Shown piece after piece: positions 36,222 to 47,418 of a stretch of 64,000 bases of DNA. Position numbers and translations under genes: made by a program. The notes below the pieces were generated by a model. It was given only the letters and a program-made list of their open reading frames with translations. It made no database searches and was not told where the DNA came from. Each line of letters starts with the position of its first letter. The stretch's first letter is position 1. Origin of the DNA: Pectobacterium versatile (GTDB lineage: Bacteria > Pseudomonadota > Gammaproteobacteria > Enterobacterales > Enterobacteriaceae). The DNA lies in contig NZ_JAINZP010000006.1 of assembly GCF_020166435.1 (NCBI RefSeq), forward strand, positions 62,001 through 126,000. The letters run 5' to 3'.

Positions 36222-36815
36222 CTATAACTTCATATAGGCACGCACGCCGTCGAGGAACATCTGCGTCGATAGCATCACCAGAATTAACCCCATCAATTTC
36301 TCCAACGCACTCACGCCTTTCTCACCCAGCAAACGCAAGAACACATTGGACATCAGCAGGATGATGAAAGAGATCGTCCAGGCGATAAACAGCGCCAGCG
36401 TCAGGTGAGGTAGCTGATTGGGATACTGGTGGGAAAGCAGCATTAGCGCCGCGAGAATCGACGGCCCTGCGACCAGCGGAATCGCCATTGGCACCAGAAA
36501 CGGTTCTTCTCCGGCTGGCAAACCGCTGCTATTGCCTTCCTGCGAAGGGAAAATCATACGAATCGCGATGAGGAACAGCACGATACCGCCGGAAATCGAC
36601 ACGGTTTCGGTGCGCAGATTCAGGAACGCCAGAATGTGTTCACCGGCGAACAGGAAAATCAGCATCAGTCCGAGTGCGATCAGCATTTCACGGATCAGCA
36701 CCACACGTCGGCGTTTGGGGTCGAGGTGTTTGAGGACTGACATGAAAATCGGCAGGTTGCCGAGTGGATCCATAATGAGCAACAGCAGCACTGTTGCGGA
36801 GATCATTTCTGTCAT
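36222..36815 (-). CDS. yhgN: YhgN, MarC-family membrane protein
   Basis: A 197-residue inner-membrane protein with six helices and the MarC-family signatures IMDPLGNLPIFMSVLKHLDP and AIPLVAGPSILAALMLL. The function of the family is unclear (the former drug-resistance role of MarC was not confirmed). The E. coli orthologue lies beside asd, as here. Confidence 0.93.
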   Translation of the reverse strand: MTEMISATVLLLLIMDPLGNLPIFMSVLKHLDPKRRRVVLIREMLIALGLMLIFLFAGEHILAFLNLRTETVSISGGIVLFLIAIRMIFPSQEGNSSGLPAGEEPFLVPMAIPLVAGPSILAALMLLSHQYPNQLPHLTLALFIAWTISFIILLMSNVFLRLLGEKGVSALEKLMGLILVMLSTQMFLDGVRAYMKL

Positions 36816-37114
36816 TTTGGTTTTTTACTCCCGAAACCTTGTTTCCTGACCTGGGCCATCTTTACGGGCTGACCAACATTGTTATCCTGGGCCAGGTTGA
36901 TGATATTAGAATGACTGCTGAAAATTGCCGTACTATCGAATAAATTCACTTGCGACTTTATGTACATTTTGTAAGGTTGAATGACACGATTATTTACAGG
37001 TTTACGACACGACGCGCGCGCGACCTCTGCGGGAGATCACCGAGCCAGCAATCACTAAGCGCTATCGACGTTAGCCAGAATTCTTTTTGTTACCCCCAAA
37101 GCAGGACAGTTACC

Positions 37115-38218
37115 ATGAAAAATGTTGGTTTTATTGGCTGGCGCGGTATGGTCGGCTCGGTTCTCATGCAGCGCATGGTGGAAGAACGCGACTTTGATGT
37201 GATTCACCCGGTATTCTTTTCGACTTCTCAGCACGGCGACGCTGCTCCAGCGCTGGGCGGTCATAAAGGCGTGTTGCAGGATGCTTATAATATCGAAGCC
37301 CTGCGCGCGCTGGACATCATCATTACCTGTCAGGGCGGCGATTATACCAATGAAGTTTACCCAAAGCTGCGTGAAAGTGGCTGGCAGGGTTACTGGATTG
37401 ACGCCGCATCCTCACTGCGTATGAAAGACGACGCGATTATTATTCTGGATCCGGTGAACCACGGGGTGATTCAACAGGGTCTGGATAAAGGCATCAAAAC
37501 CTTTGCAGGCGGTAACTGTACCGTCAGCCTGATGCTGATGTCATTGGGCGGCCTGTTTGCTAACAATCTGGTGGAGTGGGTTTCTGCTGCGACGTATCAA
37601 GCGGCTTCTGGCGGCGGTGCGCGTCACATGCGTGAACTGCTGGCCCAGATGGGTTCGTTACACGGTGAAGTGGCGAAAGAGCTACAGGATCCGGCTTCTG
37701 CGATTCTAGATATTGAGCGTAAAGTGACAGCGCTGACCCGTAGCGGCTCACTGCCGACCGATAACTTCGGTGTGCCATTGGCGGGCAGCCTGATTCCGTG
37801 GATCGACAAACAGCTGGATAACGGCCAGAGCCGTGAAGAGTGGAAAGGTCAGGCGGAAACCAACAAGATTCTGAGCACCAGCAGCGTCATTCCTGTTGAC
37901 GGTCTTTGCGTCCGTGTCGGCGCACTGCGCTGCCACAGCCAGGCGTTCACCATCAAACTGAAAAAAGACGTGGCGCTGCCGGAAATCGAACAACTGCTGG
38001 CAACCCACAACGACTGGGTGAAAGTGGTGCCGAACGATCGTGACATCACTATGCGTGAGCTGACCCCTGCTGCGGTAACGGGCACGCTTTCCACGCCGGT
38101 GGGTCGTCTGCGTAAGCTGAACATGGGGCCGGAATACCTGTCCGCCTTCACGGTCGGCGATCAGCTGCTGTGGGGAGCCGCTGAACCGCTGCGCCGTATG
38201 CTGCGCATCCTGCTGTAA
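37115..38218 (+). CDS. asd: Aspartate-semialdehyde dehydrogenase
   Basis: Asd makes aspartate semialdehyde with NADPH, the branch point to lysine/DAP, threonine and methionine. The 367-residue protein has the NADP loop [14 protein letters not shown], the catalytic Cys in [10 protein letters not shown] (about residue 135), and the His in RCHSQAF. The start was placed at 37115 (MKNVGFIG), as in E. coli; the frame extends to 36950 but the extra 55 codons have no family support. It is convergent with btsS. Confidence 0.96.
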   Translation: MKNVGFIGWRGMVGSVLMQRMVEERDFDVIHPVFFSTSQHGDAAPALGGHKGVLQDAYNIEALRALDIIITCQGGDYTNEVYPKLRESGWQGYWIDAASSLRMKDDAIIILDPVNHGVIQQGLDKGIKTFAGGNCTVSLMLMSLGGLFANNLVEWVSAATYQAASGGGARHMRELLAQMGSLHGEVAKELQDPASAILDIERKVTALTRSGSLPTDNFGVPLAGSLIPWIDKQLDNGQSREEWKGQAETNKILSTSSVIPVDGLCVRVGALRCHSQAFTIKLKKDVALPEIEQLLATHNDWVKVVPNDRDITMRELTPAAVTGTLSTPVGRLRKLNMGPEYLSAFTVGDQLLWGAAEPLRRMLRILL

Positions 38219-38316
38219 TCTTCCTGCTTTTTCTGGCGCAACATCGGTTGGTGTTGCGTCATCTTTCGATGACGGACCTGACACTCTTCTTATTACGATA
38301 TCTGACGCTCTCTGCG

Positions 38317-40035
38317 TCACGCCACGCTATCCAGCTTTTCCAATGCCTGACGCGGTGAGATCAGTGGGACGCGTACTTCTACCCGAGTGAATTTATCCGC
38401 TTCGCTGACCACCGTGATGCCATAGCGGTTGCCGTAGCGTGCTTTGATACGGCGGTCGACCAGATTCATGCCTAGCCCATCGCCACCGCTGCGGGGCTGG
38501 TAGGTGCCGGCGTTATCTTCCACTGACAGCTCCAGCGTGTTGGCGTGCAGGCGTCCGCTGATGTGGATGTGTCCGCTTTCAATCATCTGTGAGATACCGT
38601 GCTTAATCGCATTTTCGACGATGGGTTGCAGGGAAAACGCGGGTAATCGCGCCTCACGCAGCGTTTCCGGCAGCGAAATCTCTACCGTCAGGTGATCGGC
38701 AAAGCGAGCTTTTTCGATTTCGAGATAGGCATTAACGTGCTCCAGCTCGTCATTGAGTGACACTTCATCGTTGCTGCGCTTGAGGTTTTTACGGAAAAAC
38801 GTCGACAGAGACAGCACCAGCTGGCGAGCGTGATCGGGGTTGCGTCGTATTACGGCGGACAGCGTATTGAGCGCGTTAAACAGAAAATGTGGGTTGACCT
38901 GCGCGTGCAGCAGTTTGATTTCCGACTGGGCCAGCAGCTGTTTCTGCTGTTCAAAGCGGCCCGTCAGAATCTGTGCGGAAAGCAGGTGGGCAATCCCTTC
39001 CCCTAGCGTACGGTTAATGCTGGAAAATAGCTTATTCTTGGGCTCATAAAGCTTGATCGTGCCGACAACGCGCTGATCTTCGCCACGCAGCGGGATCACC
39101 AGCGTGGAACCGAGTTTGCAGTGTGATGAAACCGAACAGGTATAAGACACCTCGTTGCCGTCGGCGTACACCACCTGATTGTTGTCTATCGCCCGACGGG
39201 TATGTGATGACGTGATAGGCGCGCCGACGTTATGGTGATCGTCGCCGAGCCCGATGAAGGCCAGCAGCTTGTCGCGATCGGTAATCGCCACGGCACCCAC
39301 GCCCAGCTCTTCATACAAAATACGGGCAACGCGCATACTGTTTTGCGGGTTGAATCCCTGACGCAGCGCCCCTTCGGCGCGGGCGGCGATTTGCAATGCC
39401 TTGGCGGAAAACGCGGAGGTGTATTTTTCAAAAATGGCGCGTCTGTCGAGCAGGATGCGCATGAACATGGCGGCACCGATGGTGTTGGTGATCATCATCG
39501 GTAAGGCGATATCTCGAACCAGTTCAACGGCATTATCAAACGGACGGGCGACCAGCAGGATAATCGCCATTTGCAGTATCTCCGCAACCAGCGCGGTCAG
39601 GCCGACGACGAGGGGCTGGAACAGCAGATCGATGCGGTTGCGGCGTGCCAGATAGCGGTGTAACAGCCCGCCGAGCAAGCCTTCGGCAATCGTCGACAGC
39701 ATACAGGCCAGCGCGGTCATTCCGCCCATCGAATAACGGTGTAATCCGCCCGTTAATCCGACGAGAAAACCGACGGAAGGGCCGCCCAGCATGCCGCCGA
39801 GCACGGCGCCCGTCGCGCGGGTATTGGCAATAGAATCGTCTATATGTAGGCCGAAATAGGTTCCCATAATGCAAAACACGGAAAAAACCAGATAGCAGAC
39901 CAGCTTGTGCGGCAGGCGGATGGTGACCTGCATCAGCGGGATAAAAAGCGGTGTTTTACTGAGCAAATAAGCGATAACCAGATACACACACATCTGCTGT
40001 AAAAGGGAAAGAATCAGATCAATCTGGCTAACCAT
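38317..40035 (-). CDS. btsS: Sensor histidine kinase BtsS (LytS family)
   Basis: A 572-residue LytS-type kinase. An N-terminal 5TM receptor region (TPLFIPLMQVTIRLPHK, MGGMTALACM) is followed by a GAF-like domain at about 205-360 and a His_kinase domain with His383 in NPHFLFNALN, then an HATPase region (LQPIVENAIKHG, DGLGMNLVDRR). It aligns well with E. coli BtsS/YehU, the high-affinity pyruvate sensor. The response regulator gene btsR, next to btsS in E. coli, is not here. The neighbours are asd (convergent) and glgB (divergent). Confidence 0.92.
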   Translation of the reverse strand: MVSQIDLILSLLQQMCVYLVIAYLLSKTPLFIPLMQVTIRLPHKLVCYLVFSVFCIMGTYFGLHIDDSIANTRATGAVLGGMLGGPSVGFLVGLTGGLHRYSMGGMTALACMLSTIAEGLLGGLLHRYLARRNRIDLLFQPLVVGLTALVAEILQMAIILLVARPFDNAVELVRDIALPMMITNTIGAAMFMRILLDRRAIFEKYTSAFSAKALQIAARAEGALRQGFNPQNSMRVARILYEELGVGAVAITDRDKLLAFIGLGDDHHNVGAPITSSHTRRAIDNNQVVYADGNEVSYTCSVSSHCKLGSTLVIPLRGEDQRVVGTIKLYEPKNKLFSSINRTLGEGIAHLLSAQILTGRFEQQKQLLAQSEIKLLHAQVNPHFLFNALNTLSAVIRRNPDHARQLVLSLSTFFRKNLKRSNDEVSLNDELEHVNAYLEIEKARFADHLTVEISLPETLREARLPAFSLQPIVENAIKHGISQMIESGHIHISGRLHANTLELSVEDNAGTYQPRSGGDGLGMNLVDRRIKARYGNRYGITVVSEADKFTRVEVRVPLISPRQALEKLDSVA

Positions 40036-40407
40036 GGACGGGATCTCATCATACGCAATCCGCCAAATTGTACTGCTTTTTGCTAGCGGACGAATCGATA
40101 TTTAAACAAAAGATGCTAATTATCCCGTGTCATCACTTATTCATATAAATATAAACGGAAAAATTTCATCAGTTCTCTGATATTTCTCCGTTCTTTGACT
40201 ACGCTGAATTAGGGGGCGTGGTTCAAGAACTCTTTCATAGTATTCATTATTTTTACACGTCGCCGTTATTCATTAGCAAGCTAATAACCCGTTATTTTTA
40301 TTGGTTTTTTGTTAAAAATAAGTAACGGGAGAATATAAACGCAACGTAATGCGCTTTTTATATTACTTATTTATTTAATTCAAATGGTTAATCAGAGGAT
40401 GGATACC
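40036..40407. promoter_or_regulatory. Divergent btsS/glgB intergenic region
   Basis: This 372-bp AT-rich region should hold the promoters of btsS and the glg operon. It contains ATTAGC-AA-GCTAAT (40272-40285) and a long inverted repeat (CCCGTTA/TAACGGG arms, 40288-40329). I see no clear activator site. Confidence 0.55.
40288..40329. repeat. Inverted repeat upstream of glgB
   Basis: Arms CCCGTTATTTTTA and TAAAAATAAGTAACGGG (one 2-base gap) flank a T-rich loop. As DNA it could be a regulator site; as RNA it could be an attenuator-like hairpin in the glgB leader. Confidence 0.5.
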
Positions 40408-42585
40408 ATGTCAGCGTTTTCTGAGGCGATTAATTCACTTATTTCTGGGCACTATGCCGACCCGTTTTCGCTGTTAGGTATGCATCATTCCTCCAAAGGT
40501 CTTGAAGTTCGGGCACTGCTGCCGGATGCGCAGGCAGTCTGGGTTGTGGATGCCAGCAATGGACGAAAAATCGTTGAGCTGGATCGTGTAGACGAACGCG
40601 GTTTTTTTTGTGGCCTGGTGCCACGCCGGAAGCAGGCTTTTCACTATCAATTAGCCGTGACCTGGGGTGAAGAAACCTGGGTAATCGAGGATCCTTACCG
40701 TTTTGGCCCGCTGTTGCAGGATATGGATATTTGGCTTTTGGCTGAAGGCACCCATCTGCGACCTTACGAGCGGTTAGGCGCGCATCTGGAAACGCTGGAC
40801 GGTGTTGAAGGCACGCGCTTTGCCGTCTGGGCACCGAATGCTCAGCGCGTTTCAGTGGTGGGGCAGTTCAACTTCTGGGACGGTCGACGTCACCCGATGC
40901 GGTTGCGACAGGAAAACGGCATTTGGGAACTGTTTCTGCCCGATGTGAAAGCGGGACAGCTCTACAAATATGAAATGATCGACAGCCACGGCAGCGTCCG
41001 ACTGAAGGCCGATCCGTATGCGTTTGAAGCGCAGATGCGCCCGGATACCGCGTCGCTGATTACACCGCTGCCTGAGAAAGTCCCGACCAGCGACGCCCGG
41101 CGTGAGGCGAATGGGCTGCGTTCACCGATCTCCATTTATGAAGTTCACCTGGGTTCCTGGCGGCGGCATACGGATAACAATTTCTGGCTGAGCTATCAGG
41201 AATTGGCGAATCAACTGATTGATTATGTTCAGTACATGGGCTTCACACACGTTGAGCTGATGCCGATTAACGAACATCCGTTCGATGGCAGCTGGGGTTA
41301 TCAACCGCTGGGGCTGTATGCGCCAACCCGTCGTTTCGGCACGGCGTCGGAGTTCCGAGCCTTTGTTGATGCGCTCCATGACGCGGGCATCAACGTCCTA
41401 CTGGACTGGGTGCCGGGGCATTTTCCCGGTGACGAATACGGTTTGGCACAGTTTGACGGCACCGCGCTGTATGAATACGCCGATCCGCGCGAAGGCTATC
41501 ATCAGGACTGGAACACGCTGATTTATAACTATGGCCGCCATGAGGTGCGTAACTATCTGGCGGGCAATGCGCTGTTCTGGATGGAGCGCTATGGCATCGA
41601 CGGGCTGCGGGTAGACGCCGTGGCGTCCATGATTTACCGCGACTACAGTCGTAGCGAAGGCGAATGGGTGCCGAACCATTATGGTGGTAAAGAGAATCTC
41701 GAAGCTATCGCGTTTCTGCGCTACACCAACCACATGCTGGGTCATGCCGCACCGGCGGCGATCACGCTTGCTGAAGAGTCCACCGATTATCCGGGCGTCA
41801 CGCTGCCGCCGGACTGCAACGGCTTAGGGTTTCACTACAAGTGGAACATGGGCTGGATGCACGACACGCTGACCTACATGCAACTCGATCCGGTTCACCG
41901 CAAATACCATCACGATCTGCTGACGTTCGGCATGTTGTACGCCTATAGCGAGAACTTCGTGCTGCCGCTGTCTCACGATGAAGTGGTGCACGGCAAGCAC
42001 TCGCTGCTGGATCGCATGCCCGGCGATGTCTGGCAGAAATTTGCCAATTTACGTGCTTATTACGGCTTTATGTGGGCGTATCCCGGCAAGAAGCTGTTGT
42101 TTATGGGCGGCGAATTTGCGCAAGGACGTGAGTGGAACCACGATGCCAGTCTGGACTGGCATCTGTTGGATGAACCGGAAGGCTGGCACCGCGGCGTGCA
42201 GACGCTGGTGCGCGATCTCAACCACTACTATCGCCAGCAGCCGTCGCTGTATCAGCTGGATTTTCAACCGCAGGGCTTTGAATGGCTGGTGGTGGACGAC
42301 CGGGAAAACTCGGTCTTTGCCTTTGTCCGGCGTGATGAGCAAGGCAATGAAGTGCTGGTAGTCAGCAACTTTACGCCGGTTCCGCGCTATGGATACCGGA
42401 TTGGCATCAACCAGCCTGGCGGCTGGCGAGAAGCGATCAACACGGATTCTGTCCACTACAACGGTAGCGATTTGGGCAATGTCGGGACGATTTACAGCGA
42501 GGAGCACGCTAGCCACCAGCGCCAGCATTCTCTGGTGCTGACCATTCCGCCGCTTGCCACGCTGTACTTGGTGAAGGAGGCGTAA
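40408..42585 (+). CDS. glgB: 1,4-alpha-glucan branching enzyme GlgB
   Basis: GlgB adds alpha-1,6 branches to glycogen. The 725 residues comprise CBM48-type N-terminal domains and a GH13 barrel with the nucleophile Asp in [13 protein letters not shown], acid/base Glu in [11 protein letters not shown] and conserved Asp in [11 protein letters not shown]. The start was set at ATG 40408, with AGAGGA 8 bases upstream; in-frame ATGs at 40384 and 40399 are possible. It is first in glgBXCAP and abuts glgX. Confidence 0.96.
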   Translation: MSAFSEAINSLISGHYADPFSLLGMHHSSKGLEVRALLPDAQAVWVVDASNGRKIVELDRVDERGFFCGLVPRRKQAFHYQLAVTWGEETWVIEDPYRFGPLLQDMDIWLLAEGTHLRPYERLGAHLETLDGVEGTRFAVWAPNAQRVSVVGQFNFWDGRRHPMRLRQENGIWELFLPDVKAGQLYKYEMIDSHGSVRLKADPYAFEAQMRPDTASLITPLPEKVPTSDARREANGLRSPISIYEVHLGSWRRHTDNNFWLSYQELANQLIDYVQYMGFTHVELMPINEHPFDGSWGYQPLGLYAPTRRFGTASEFRAFVDALHDAGINVLLDWVPGHFPGDEYGLAQFDGTALYEYADPREGYHQDWNTLIYNYGRHEVRNYLAGNALFWMERYGIDGLRVDAVASMIYRDYSRSEGEWVPNHYGGKENLEAIAFLRYTNHMLGHAAPAAITLAEESTDYPGVTLPPDCNGLGFHYKWNMGWMHDTLTYMQLDPVHRKYHHDLLTFGMLYAYSENFVLPLSHDEVVHGKHSLLDRMPGDVWQKFANLRAYYGFMWAYPGKKLLFMGGEFAQGREWNHDASLDWHLLDEPEGWHRGVQTLVRDLNHYYRQQPSLYQLDFQPQGFEWLVVDDRENSVFAFVRRDEQGNEVLVVSNFTPVPRYGYRIGINQPGGWREAINTDSVHYNGSDLGNVGTIYSEEHASHQRQHSLVLTIPPLATLYLVKEA

Positions 42586-44562
42586 ATGGCGGAATTGCAG
42601 ACGGGCAAGCCGACGCCGCTGGGGGCCAGTTTTGATGGACAAGGCGTGAATTTTGCCCTGTTTTCGGCGGAGGCCGAGCGGGTCGAGCTGTGCGTGTTTG
42701 ATGAACGTCAGCAGGAACAGCGTATTGAGCTGACGGCACGCAGCGGCGATATCTGGCATGGCTATCTCCCCGATGCACAGCCGGGGCTACGCTACGGTTT
42801 CCGGGTCGATGGGCCGTTCAAGCCTTCTCAGGGTTTGCGTTTCAATCCGCATAAGTTGCTGTTGGATCCGTGCGCACGTCAGCTTGATGGCTGGGTGGTG
42901 GATGACGCTTGCCTGCAAGGCGGGATTGACCAACGGGATGAGCGCGATAGCGCTGCCATCATGGCGAAGTGCGTCGTTACGGCTGAGGATTACGACTGGC
43001 AGGATGACCAGCATCCGCAAACGCCCTGGAATCAGACGGTGATCTATGAGGCGCACGTTCGCGGGCTGACGCAGTTGCACCCTGATATTCCTGAAGACAT
43101 TCGTGGTAGCTATGCGGCGTTAGGCCATCCGGTGATGATTGACTATCTGACGTCGCTGGGCGTGACGGCGCTGGAATTGCTCCCGGTGCAGCAGCATGCC
43201 GATGAACCCCGACTTCAGCAGTTGGGGCTGCGCAACTACTGGGGCTATAACGTGCTGCTGCCGTTTGCGGTGGATAACAGCCTGGCCGCAGGCGACGACG
43301 CGCTAAATGAATTTCGGGATGCGGTGAAAGTGCTGCATCACGCGGGCATCGAAGTCATTCTGGATGTGGTGTTTAACCACAGCGCCGAGCTGGACGTCGA
43401 AGGGCCTACGCTGTGCCAGCGCGGCATCGACAACCGCAGTTATTACTGGCTGGGTGAAAACGGCGAATACCCTAACTGGACCGGCTGCGGCAATGTGCTG
43501 CGCCTGAATCATCCGGCGGTAATTGATTGGGTGATGGACTGCCTGCGCTTCTGGCGCGAGGTGTGCCACGTTGACGGTTTCCGCTTCGATCTGGCAACGG
43601 TGCTGGGGCGTACCCCGGATTTTACCGCGGCCGCGCCGCTGTTGTCCGCCATGAAAAATGATAGCCGCTTGCAGGGCTGCAAGCTGATCGCCGAACCGTG
43701 GGACATCGGGCATGGCGGTTATCAGCTCGGTCAGTTCCCGACGCCGTTTGCCGAGTGGAGCGACCGCTACCGTGACGACATGCGCCGCTTCTGGCTGCAT
43801 GGTGATATTTCTCTCGGTGCATTTGCCCGCCGCTTTGCCGCCTCCAGCGACATCTTCCAGCAGCGCGACCACCTACCTTACGCCTCCATCAACAAACTGA
43901 CGGCCCATGACGGCTTTACGCTGCGCGATCTGGTGAGTTTCAACCACAAGCACAACGATGCCAACGGCGAGGGCAACCGCGACGGCACAGGCAGCAATTT
44001 CAGCAATAACCACGGCACGGAAGGACTGGAAGCGGACGACGACATCCTTCAGCGCCGACTGGCCAGCCAGAAGGCGCTGCTGACGACGCTGATTCTGTCG
44101 CAGGGAACGCCAATGCTGCTGGCAGGCGATGAACTGGGACACAGCCAGCAGGGCAACAACAACGCCTACTGCCAGGATAACGAATTGACTTGGCTACACT
44201 GGGAAAACGCGAATAGCGCACTGCGCGAATTTGTCGCCGGATTGATCCAGTTACGCCGCACGATTCCGGCATTACAGCAGGAAATGTGGTGGCAAGAAGG
44301 GGATGGCGCGGTGCAGTGGCTGAATAGAGAAGGACAGCCTTTGACGCCGCAACAGTGGGAGCAGGGAGAGCACCAGCTACAGATTTTACTTTCCGGTCGT
44401 TGGCTCGTGTTGTTTAACGCCAGCCTGCATGCCGATGCGTTCATTTTGCCAGAAGGCCACTGGCAGGTTTCACCGCCGTTTGATGAGACGAATTCGCCTG
44501 AGGGTGGAATTTGGCACGGACAAGCGCAGGCGGTAGGCGTCTTGATAAAACAGACCGCCTAA
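42586..44562 (+). CDS. glgX: Glycogen debranching enzyme GlgX
   Basis: A 658-residue GH13 isoamylase-type enzyme that removes the short alpha-1,6 branches left by glycogen phosphorylase. Catalytic regions are [13 protein letters not shown] (nucleophile Asp), [10 protein letters not shown] (Glu) and [12 protein letters not shown] (Asp). The ATG begins immediately after the glgB stop, with the ribosome site (AAGGAGG) inside the glgB end, so translation is probably coupled. Confidence 0.96.
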   Translation: MAELQTGKPTPLGASFDGQGVNFALFSAEAERVELCVFDERQQEQRIELTARSGDIWHGYLPDAQPGLRYGFRVDGPFKPSQGLRFNPHKLLLDPCARQLDGWVVDDACLQGGIDQRDERDSAAIMAKCVVTAEDYDWQDDQHPQTPWNQTVIYEAHVRGLTQLHPDIPEDIRGSYAALGHPVMIDYLTSLGVTALELLPVQQHADEPRLQQLGLRNYWGYNVLLPFAVDNSLAAGDDALNEFRDAVKVLHHAGIEVILDVVFNHSAELDVEGPTLCQRGIDNRSYYWLGENGEYPNWTGCGNVLRLNHPAVIDWVMDCLRFWREVCHVDGFRFDLATVLGRTPDFTAAAPLLSAMKNDSRLQGCKLIAEPWDIGHGGYQLGQFPTPFAEWSDRYRDDMRRFWLHGDISLGAFARRFAASSDIFQQRDHLPYASINKLTAHDGFTLRDLVSFNHKHNDANGEGNRDGTGSNFSNNHGTEGLEADDDILQRRLASQKALLTTLILSQGTPMLLAGDELGHSQQGNNNAYCQDNELTWLHWENANSALREFVAGLIQLRRTIPALQQEMWWQEGDGAVQWLNREGQPLTPQQWEQGEHQLQILLSGRWLVLFNASLHADAFILPEGHWQVSPPFDETNSPEGGIWHGQAQAVGVLIKQTA

Positions 44563-44597
44563 GCGCAAGCCATTAAAAGAATAATCAGGAGATAACC

Positions 44598-45875
44598 ATG
44601 GTGAATAACGACAAGCATGACCCTCTGATGTTGGCAAGACAGCTCCCTTTGAAATCCGTGGCATTAATTTTGGCCGGAGGCCGTGGAACGAGACTGAAAG
44701 GGCTGACGGCATTGCGTGCCAAGCCCGCCGTCCATTTTGGCGGCAAATTTCGCATCATTGATTTCGCGCTCTCTAACTGCCTGAATTCCGGTATCCGCCG
44801 TATTGGCGTGATTACGCAATATCAGTCGCATACGTTGGTGCAGCACATTCAGCGCGGCTGGTCATTTCTGAATGCGGAAATGAACGAATTTGTCGATTTG
44901 CTTCCTGCGCAGCAGCGCCATTCTACCGATCACTGGTATCGGGGAACGGCGGATGCGGTTTGTCAGAATCTCGACATTATTCGGCGCTACCGTGCGGAGT
45001 ATGTGGTGATCCTCGCGGGCGATCACATCTACAAGATGGACTACTCACGTATGCTGATCGATCACGTGGAGAAGGGGGCAGAATGTACGGTCGCCTGCCT
45101 GCCCGTGCCGTTGGAAGAAGCCAGCGCCTTTGGCGTTATGAGCGTGGACAAACAGCATCGCATCCTCGATTTTGCCGAAAAACCAGATAACCCGACGCCA
45201 ATGCCGGATAACCCCGATATGGCGCTCGCGAGCATGGGGATCTATGTTTTTAATGCGGACTATCTTTATCAATTACTGGAAGCGGATCGTAACGCGACAG
45301 ATTCTGCCCACGATTTTGGACAAGATTTGATCCCGAAGATTGTCTCGCAGCGCTTGGCCTGGGCGCACCCCTTCAATTTGTCGTGCGTCACGTCGGGTGA
45401 GGATGAACACCACTATTGGCGAGACGTCGGCACGCTGGAAGCCTACTGGCGCGCCAATCTCGATCTGGCGTCAGTCACGCCGGAACTGGATGTGTACGAT
45501 CGGCACTGGCCGATTCGTTCCGCGATTGAATCGCTGCCGCCCGCCAAATTTGTTCAGGACCGTTCCGGCAGTCACGGCATGACGATGAACTCGCTGGTAT
45601 CCGGGGGCTGCATCGTCTCCGGTTCTGTTGTCACGCATTCCGTGCTGTTCCCGCGCGTGCGGGTGAATTCGTTTTGCAGTATCGATTCGACGGTGATCCT
45701 GCCGGACGTCAACGTGGGGCGCTCCTGTCGTTTACGCCGTTGTGTGATCGATCGCGCCTGCCACTTGCCGGAAGGCATGGTGATTGGTGAAAACGCGGAA
45801 GAGGATAGCCGCCGTTTTTACCGTTCGGAAGAGGGGATCGTGCTGGTCACACGATCAATGTTGGAAAAGCTGTAA
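44598..45875 (+). CDS. glgC: Glucose-1-phosphate adenylyltransferase (ADP-glucose pyrophosphorylase)
   Basis: GlgC makes ADP-glucose from ATP and glucose-1-phosphate, the committed step of glycogen synthesis. The 425-residue protein has the nucleotide-binding [19 protein letters not shown] (about 27-45), the [12 protein letters not shown] region and the catalytic [11 protein letters not shown]. The C-terminal left-handed beta-helix repeats (SSGCIVSGS/NVGRSC type) complete the fold. A GGAG sequence precedes the ATG. Confidence 0.97.
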   Translation: MVNNDKHDPLMLARQLPLKSVALILAGGRGTRLKGLTALRAKPAVHFGGKFRIIDFALSNCLNSGIRRIGVITQYQSHTLVQHIQRGWSFLNAEMNEFVDLLPAQQRHSTDHWYRGTADAVCQNLDIIRRYRAEYVVILAGDHIYKMDYSRMLIDHVEKGAECTVACLPVPLEEASAFGVMSVDKQHRILDFAEKPDNPTPMPDNPDMALASMGIYVFNADYLYQLLEADRNATDSAHDFGQDLIPKIVSQRLAWAHPFNLSCVTSGEDEHHYWRDVGTLEAYWRANLDLASVTPELDVYDRHWPIRSAIESLPPAKFVQDRSGSHGMTMNSLVSGGCIVSGSVVTHSVLFPRVRVNSFCSIDSTVILPDVNVGRSCRLRRCVIDRACHLPEGMVIGENAEEDSRRFYRSEEGIVLVTRSMLEKL

Positions 45876-45903
45876 ACACCATCGGAACAAAACGGGAGTA
45901 ATA

Positions 45904-47343
45904 ATGCGGGTTTTACATGTTTGTTCAGAGCTATTTCCACTATTGAAAACGGGTGGACTGGCGGATGTGGCGGGGGCGTTACCCGGCGCGCAGATTGCGG
46001 CGGGGATGGATGCCCGTGTCATCCTGCCTGCCTTCCCCGATCTGAAAAAAGGCATCGCCAACCTAGAGGTCGTGCGTGAGCTGGATACCTTCGCGGGGCA
46101 TGTCACGTTGCTGTTCGGCCATTTTAACGGCGTCGGCATTTATTTGATTGATGTGCCTGAGCTGTATGAACGCGCGGGCAGCCCTTATCACGACCCAGCG
46201 CTTTATGCTTATGCCGACAACTACCTGCGGTTTGCGCTGCTGGGGTGGATGGGATGCGAAATGGCATGCGGTTTGGATCACTATTGGCGACCTGATGTTG
46301 TCCATGCTCATGACTGGCACGCGGGGTTGACCTGTGCCTATCTGGCGGCGCGCAACCGTCCGGCGAAATCGGTCTTTACCGTTCACAACCTGGCCTATCA
46401 GGGGCTGTTTGATGCCCGGCATATGCCCGATATCCATCTACCGAGCGATTTCTTTCAGGTGTACGGGCTGGAGTTTTACGGTCAGATTTCCTACCTCAAG
46501 GCGGGATTGTACTACGCTGACCATATTACGACCGTGAGCCCAACCTACGCGCACGAGATTACGCTGCCAGCTTATGGGTACGGCATGGAGGGCTTGCTGA
46601 AAACTCGTGAAGAAGAAGGACGGCTGTCCGGTATTCTCAATGGCGTAGACGAAACGATTTGGAATCCGGCGCACGATCCTTTACTCACCAGCCATTACAC
46701 CCGAGATGCTTTAGCGGACAAAGCCGCAAACAAGCGGCATCTGCAAACGGCGATGGGCCTGAAGGTTGACGACAAGGCACCGGTTTTTGCCATCGTCAGT
46801 CGCCTGACCAGCCAGAAAGGGCTCGATATCGCGCTAAGCGCGGTGCCGGATCTGCTGGAACAGGGCGGGCAACTGGTGGTGCTGGGCGCAGGAGATGCTG
46901 ATTTACAGGAGGGATTTCTGGCGGCGGCGGCGGAATATCACGGTCAGGTTGGGGTACAGATTGGCTATCACGAGTCCTTCTCGCACCGCATTATTGGCGG
47001 TGCAGATGTCATCATGGTGCCGAGCCGATTTGAGCCTTGTGGGTTAACGCAGCTCTACGGCCTGAAATATGGCACGTTGCCGCTGGTGCGCCGAACCGGC
47101 GGGCTGGCGGATACGGTATCGGACTGTTCGCTGGAGAATCTGGCGGATGGGCTGGCAAGCGGGTTCGTCTTTAACGATTGCAGTGTGGGATCGCTATCCC
47201 GCGCGATTCGTCGTGTGTTTGTGTTGTGGTCCCGACCCACGCTATGGCGCTATGTGCAGCGTCAGGCGATGGCGATGGATTTTGGTTGGCAGGTTTCTGC
47301 TCAGGCTTATGGTGCGCTATATCAACGCTTGTATACCCACTAG
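45904..47343 (+). CDS. glgA: Glycogen synthase GlgA
   Basis: A 479-residue GT5 glycosyltransferase that adds glucose from ADP-glucose to the non-reducing end of glycogen. The KTGGLADV motif (about 15-22) binds ADP-glucose, and [20 protein letters not shown] is the C-terminal nucleotide-sugar site with the catalytic Glu. The start at 45904 ([12 protein letters not shown]) is 28 bp after glgC; the frame extends into glgC but without family support. Confidence 0.97.
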   Translation: MRVLHVCSELFPLLKTGGLADVAGALPGAQIAAGMDARVILPAFPDLKKGIANLEVVRELDTFAGHVTLLFGHFNGVGIYLIDVPELYERAGSPYHDPALYAYADNYLRFALLGWMGCEMACGLDHYWRPDVVHAHDWHAGLTCAYLAARNRPAKSVFTVHNLAYQGLFDARHMPDIHLPSDFFQVYGLEFYGQISYLKAGLYYADHITTVSPTYAHEITLPAYGYGMEGLLKTREEEGRLSGILNGVDETIWNPAHDPLLTSHYTRDALADKAANKRHLQTAMGLKVDDKAPVFAIVSRLTSQKGLDIALSAVPDLLEQGGQLVVLGAGDADLQEGFLAAAAEYHGQVGVQIGYHESFSHRIIGGADVIMVPSRFEPCGLTQLYGLKYGTLPLVRRTGGLADTVSDCSLENLADGLASGFVFNDCSVGSLSRAIRRVFVLWSRPTLWRYVQRQAMAMDFGWQVSAQAYGALYQRLYTH

Positions 47344-47418
47344 TTTTCCTGCTGCGCGTCATCCTCGTGCAATCTGAAAACGACAGGGTAGGGTAACACT
47401 TACTTGGGAATGAATATT

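Noticed and set aside
36950-37114. A 55-codon N-terminal extension of Asd
   Set aside because: Asd in E. coli starts MKNVGFIG, and the extension has no family match.
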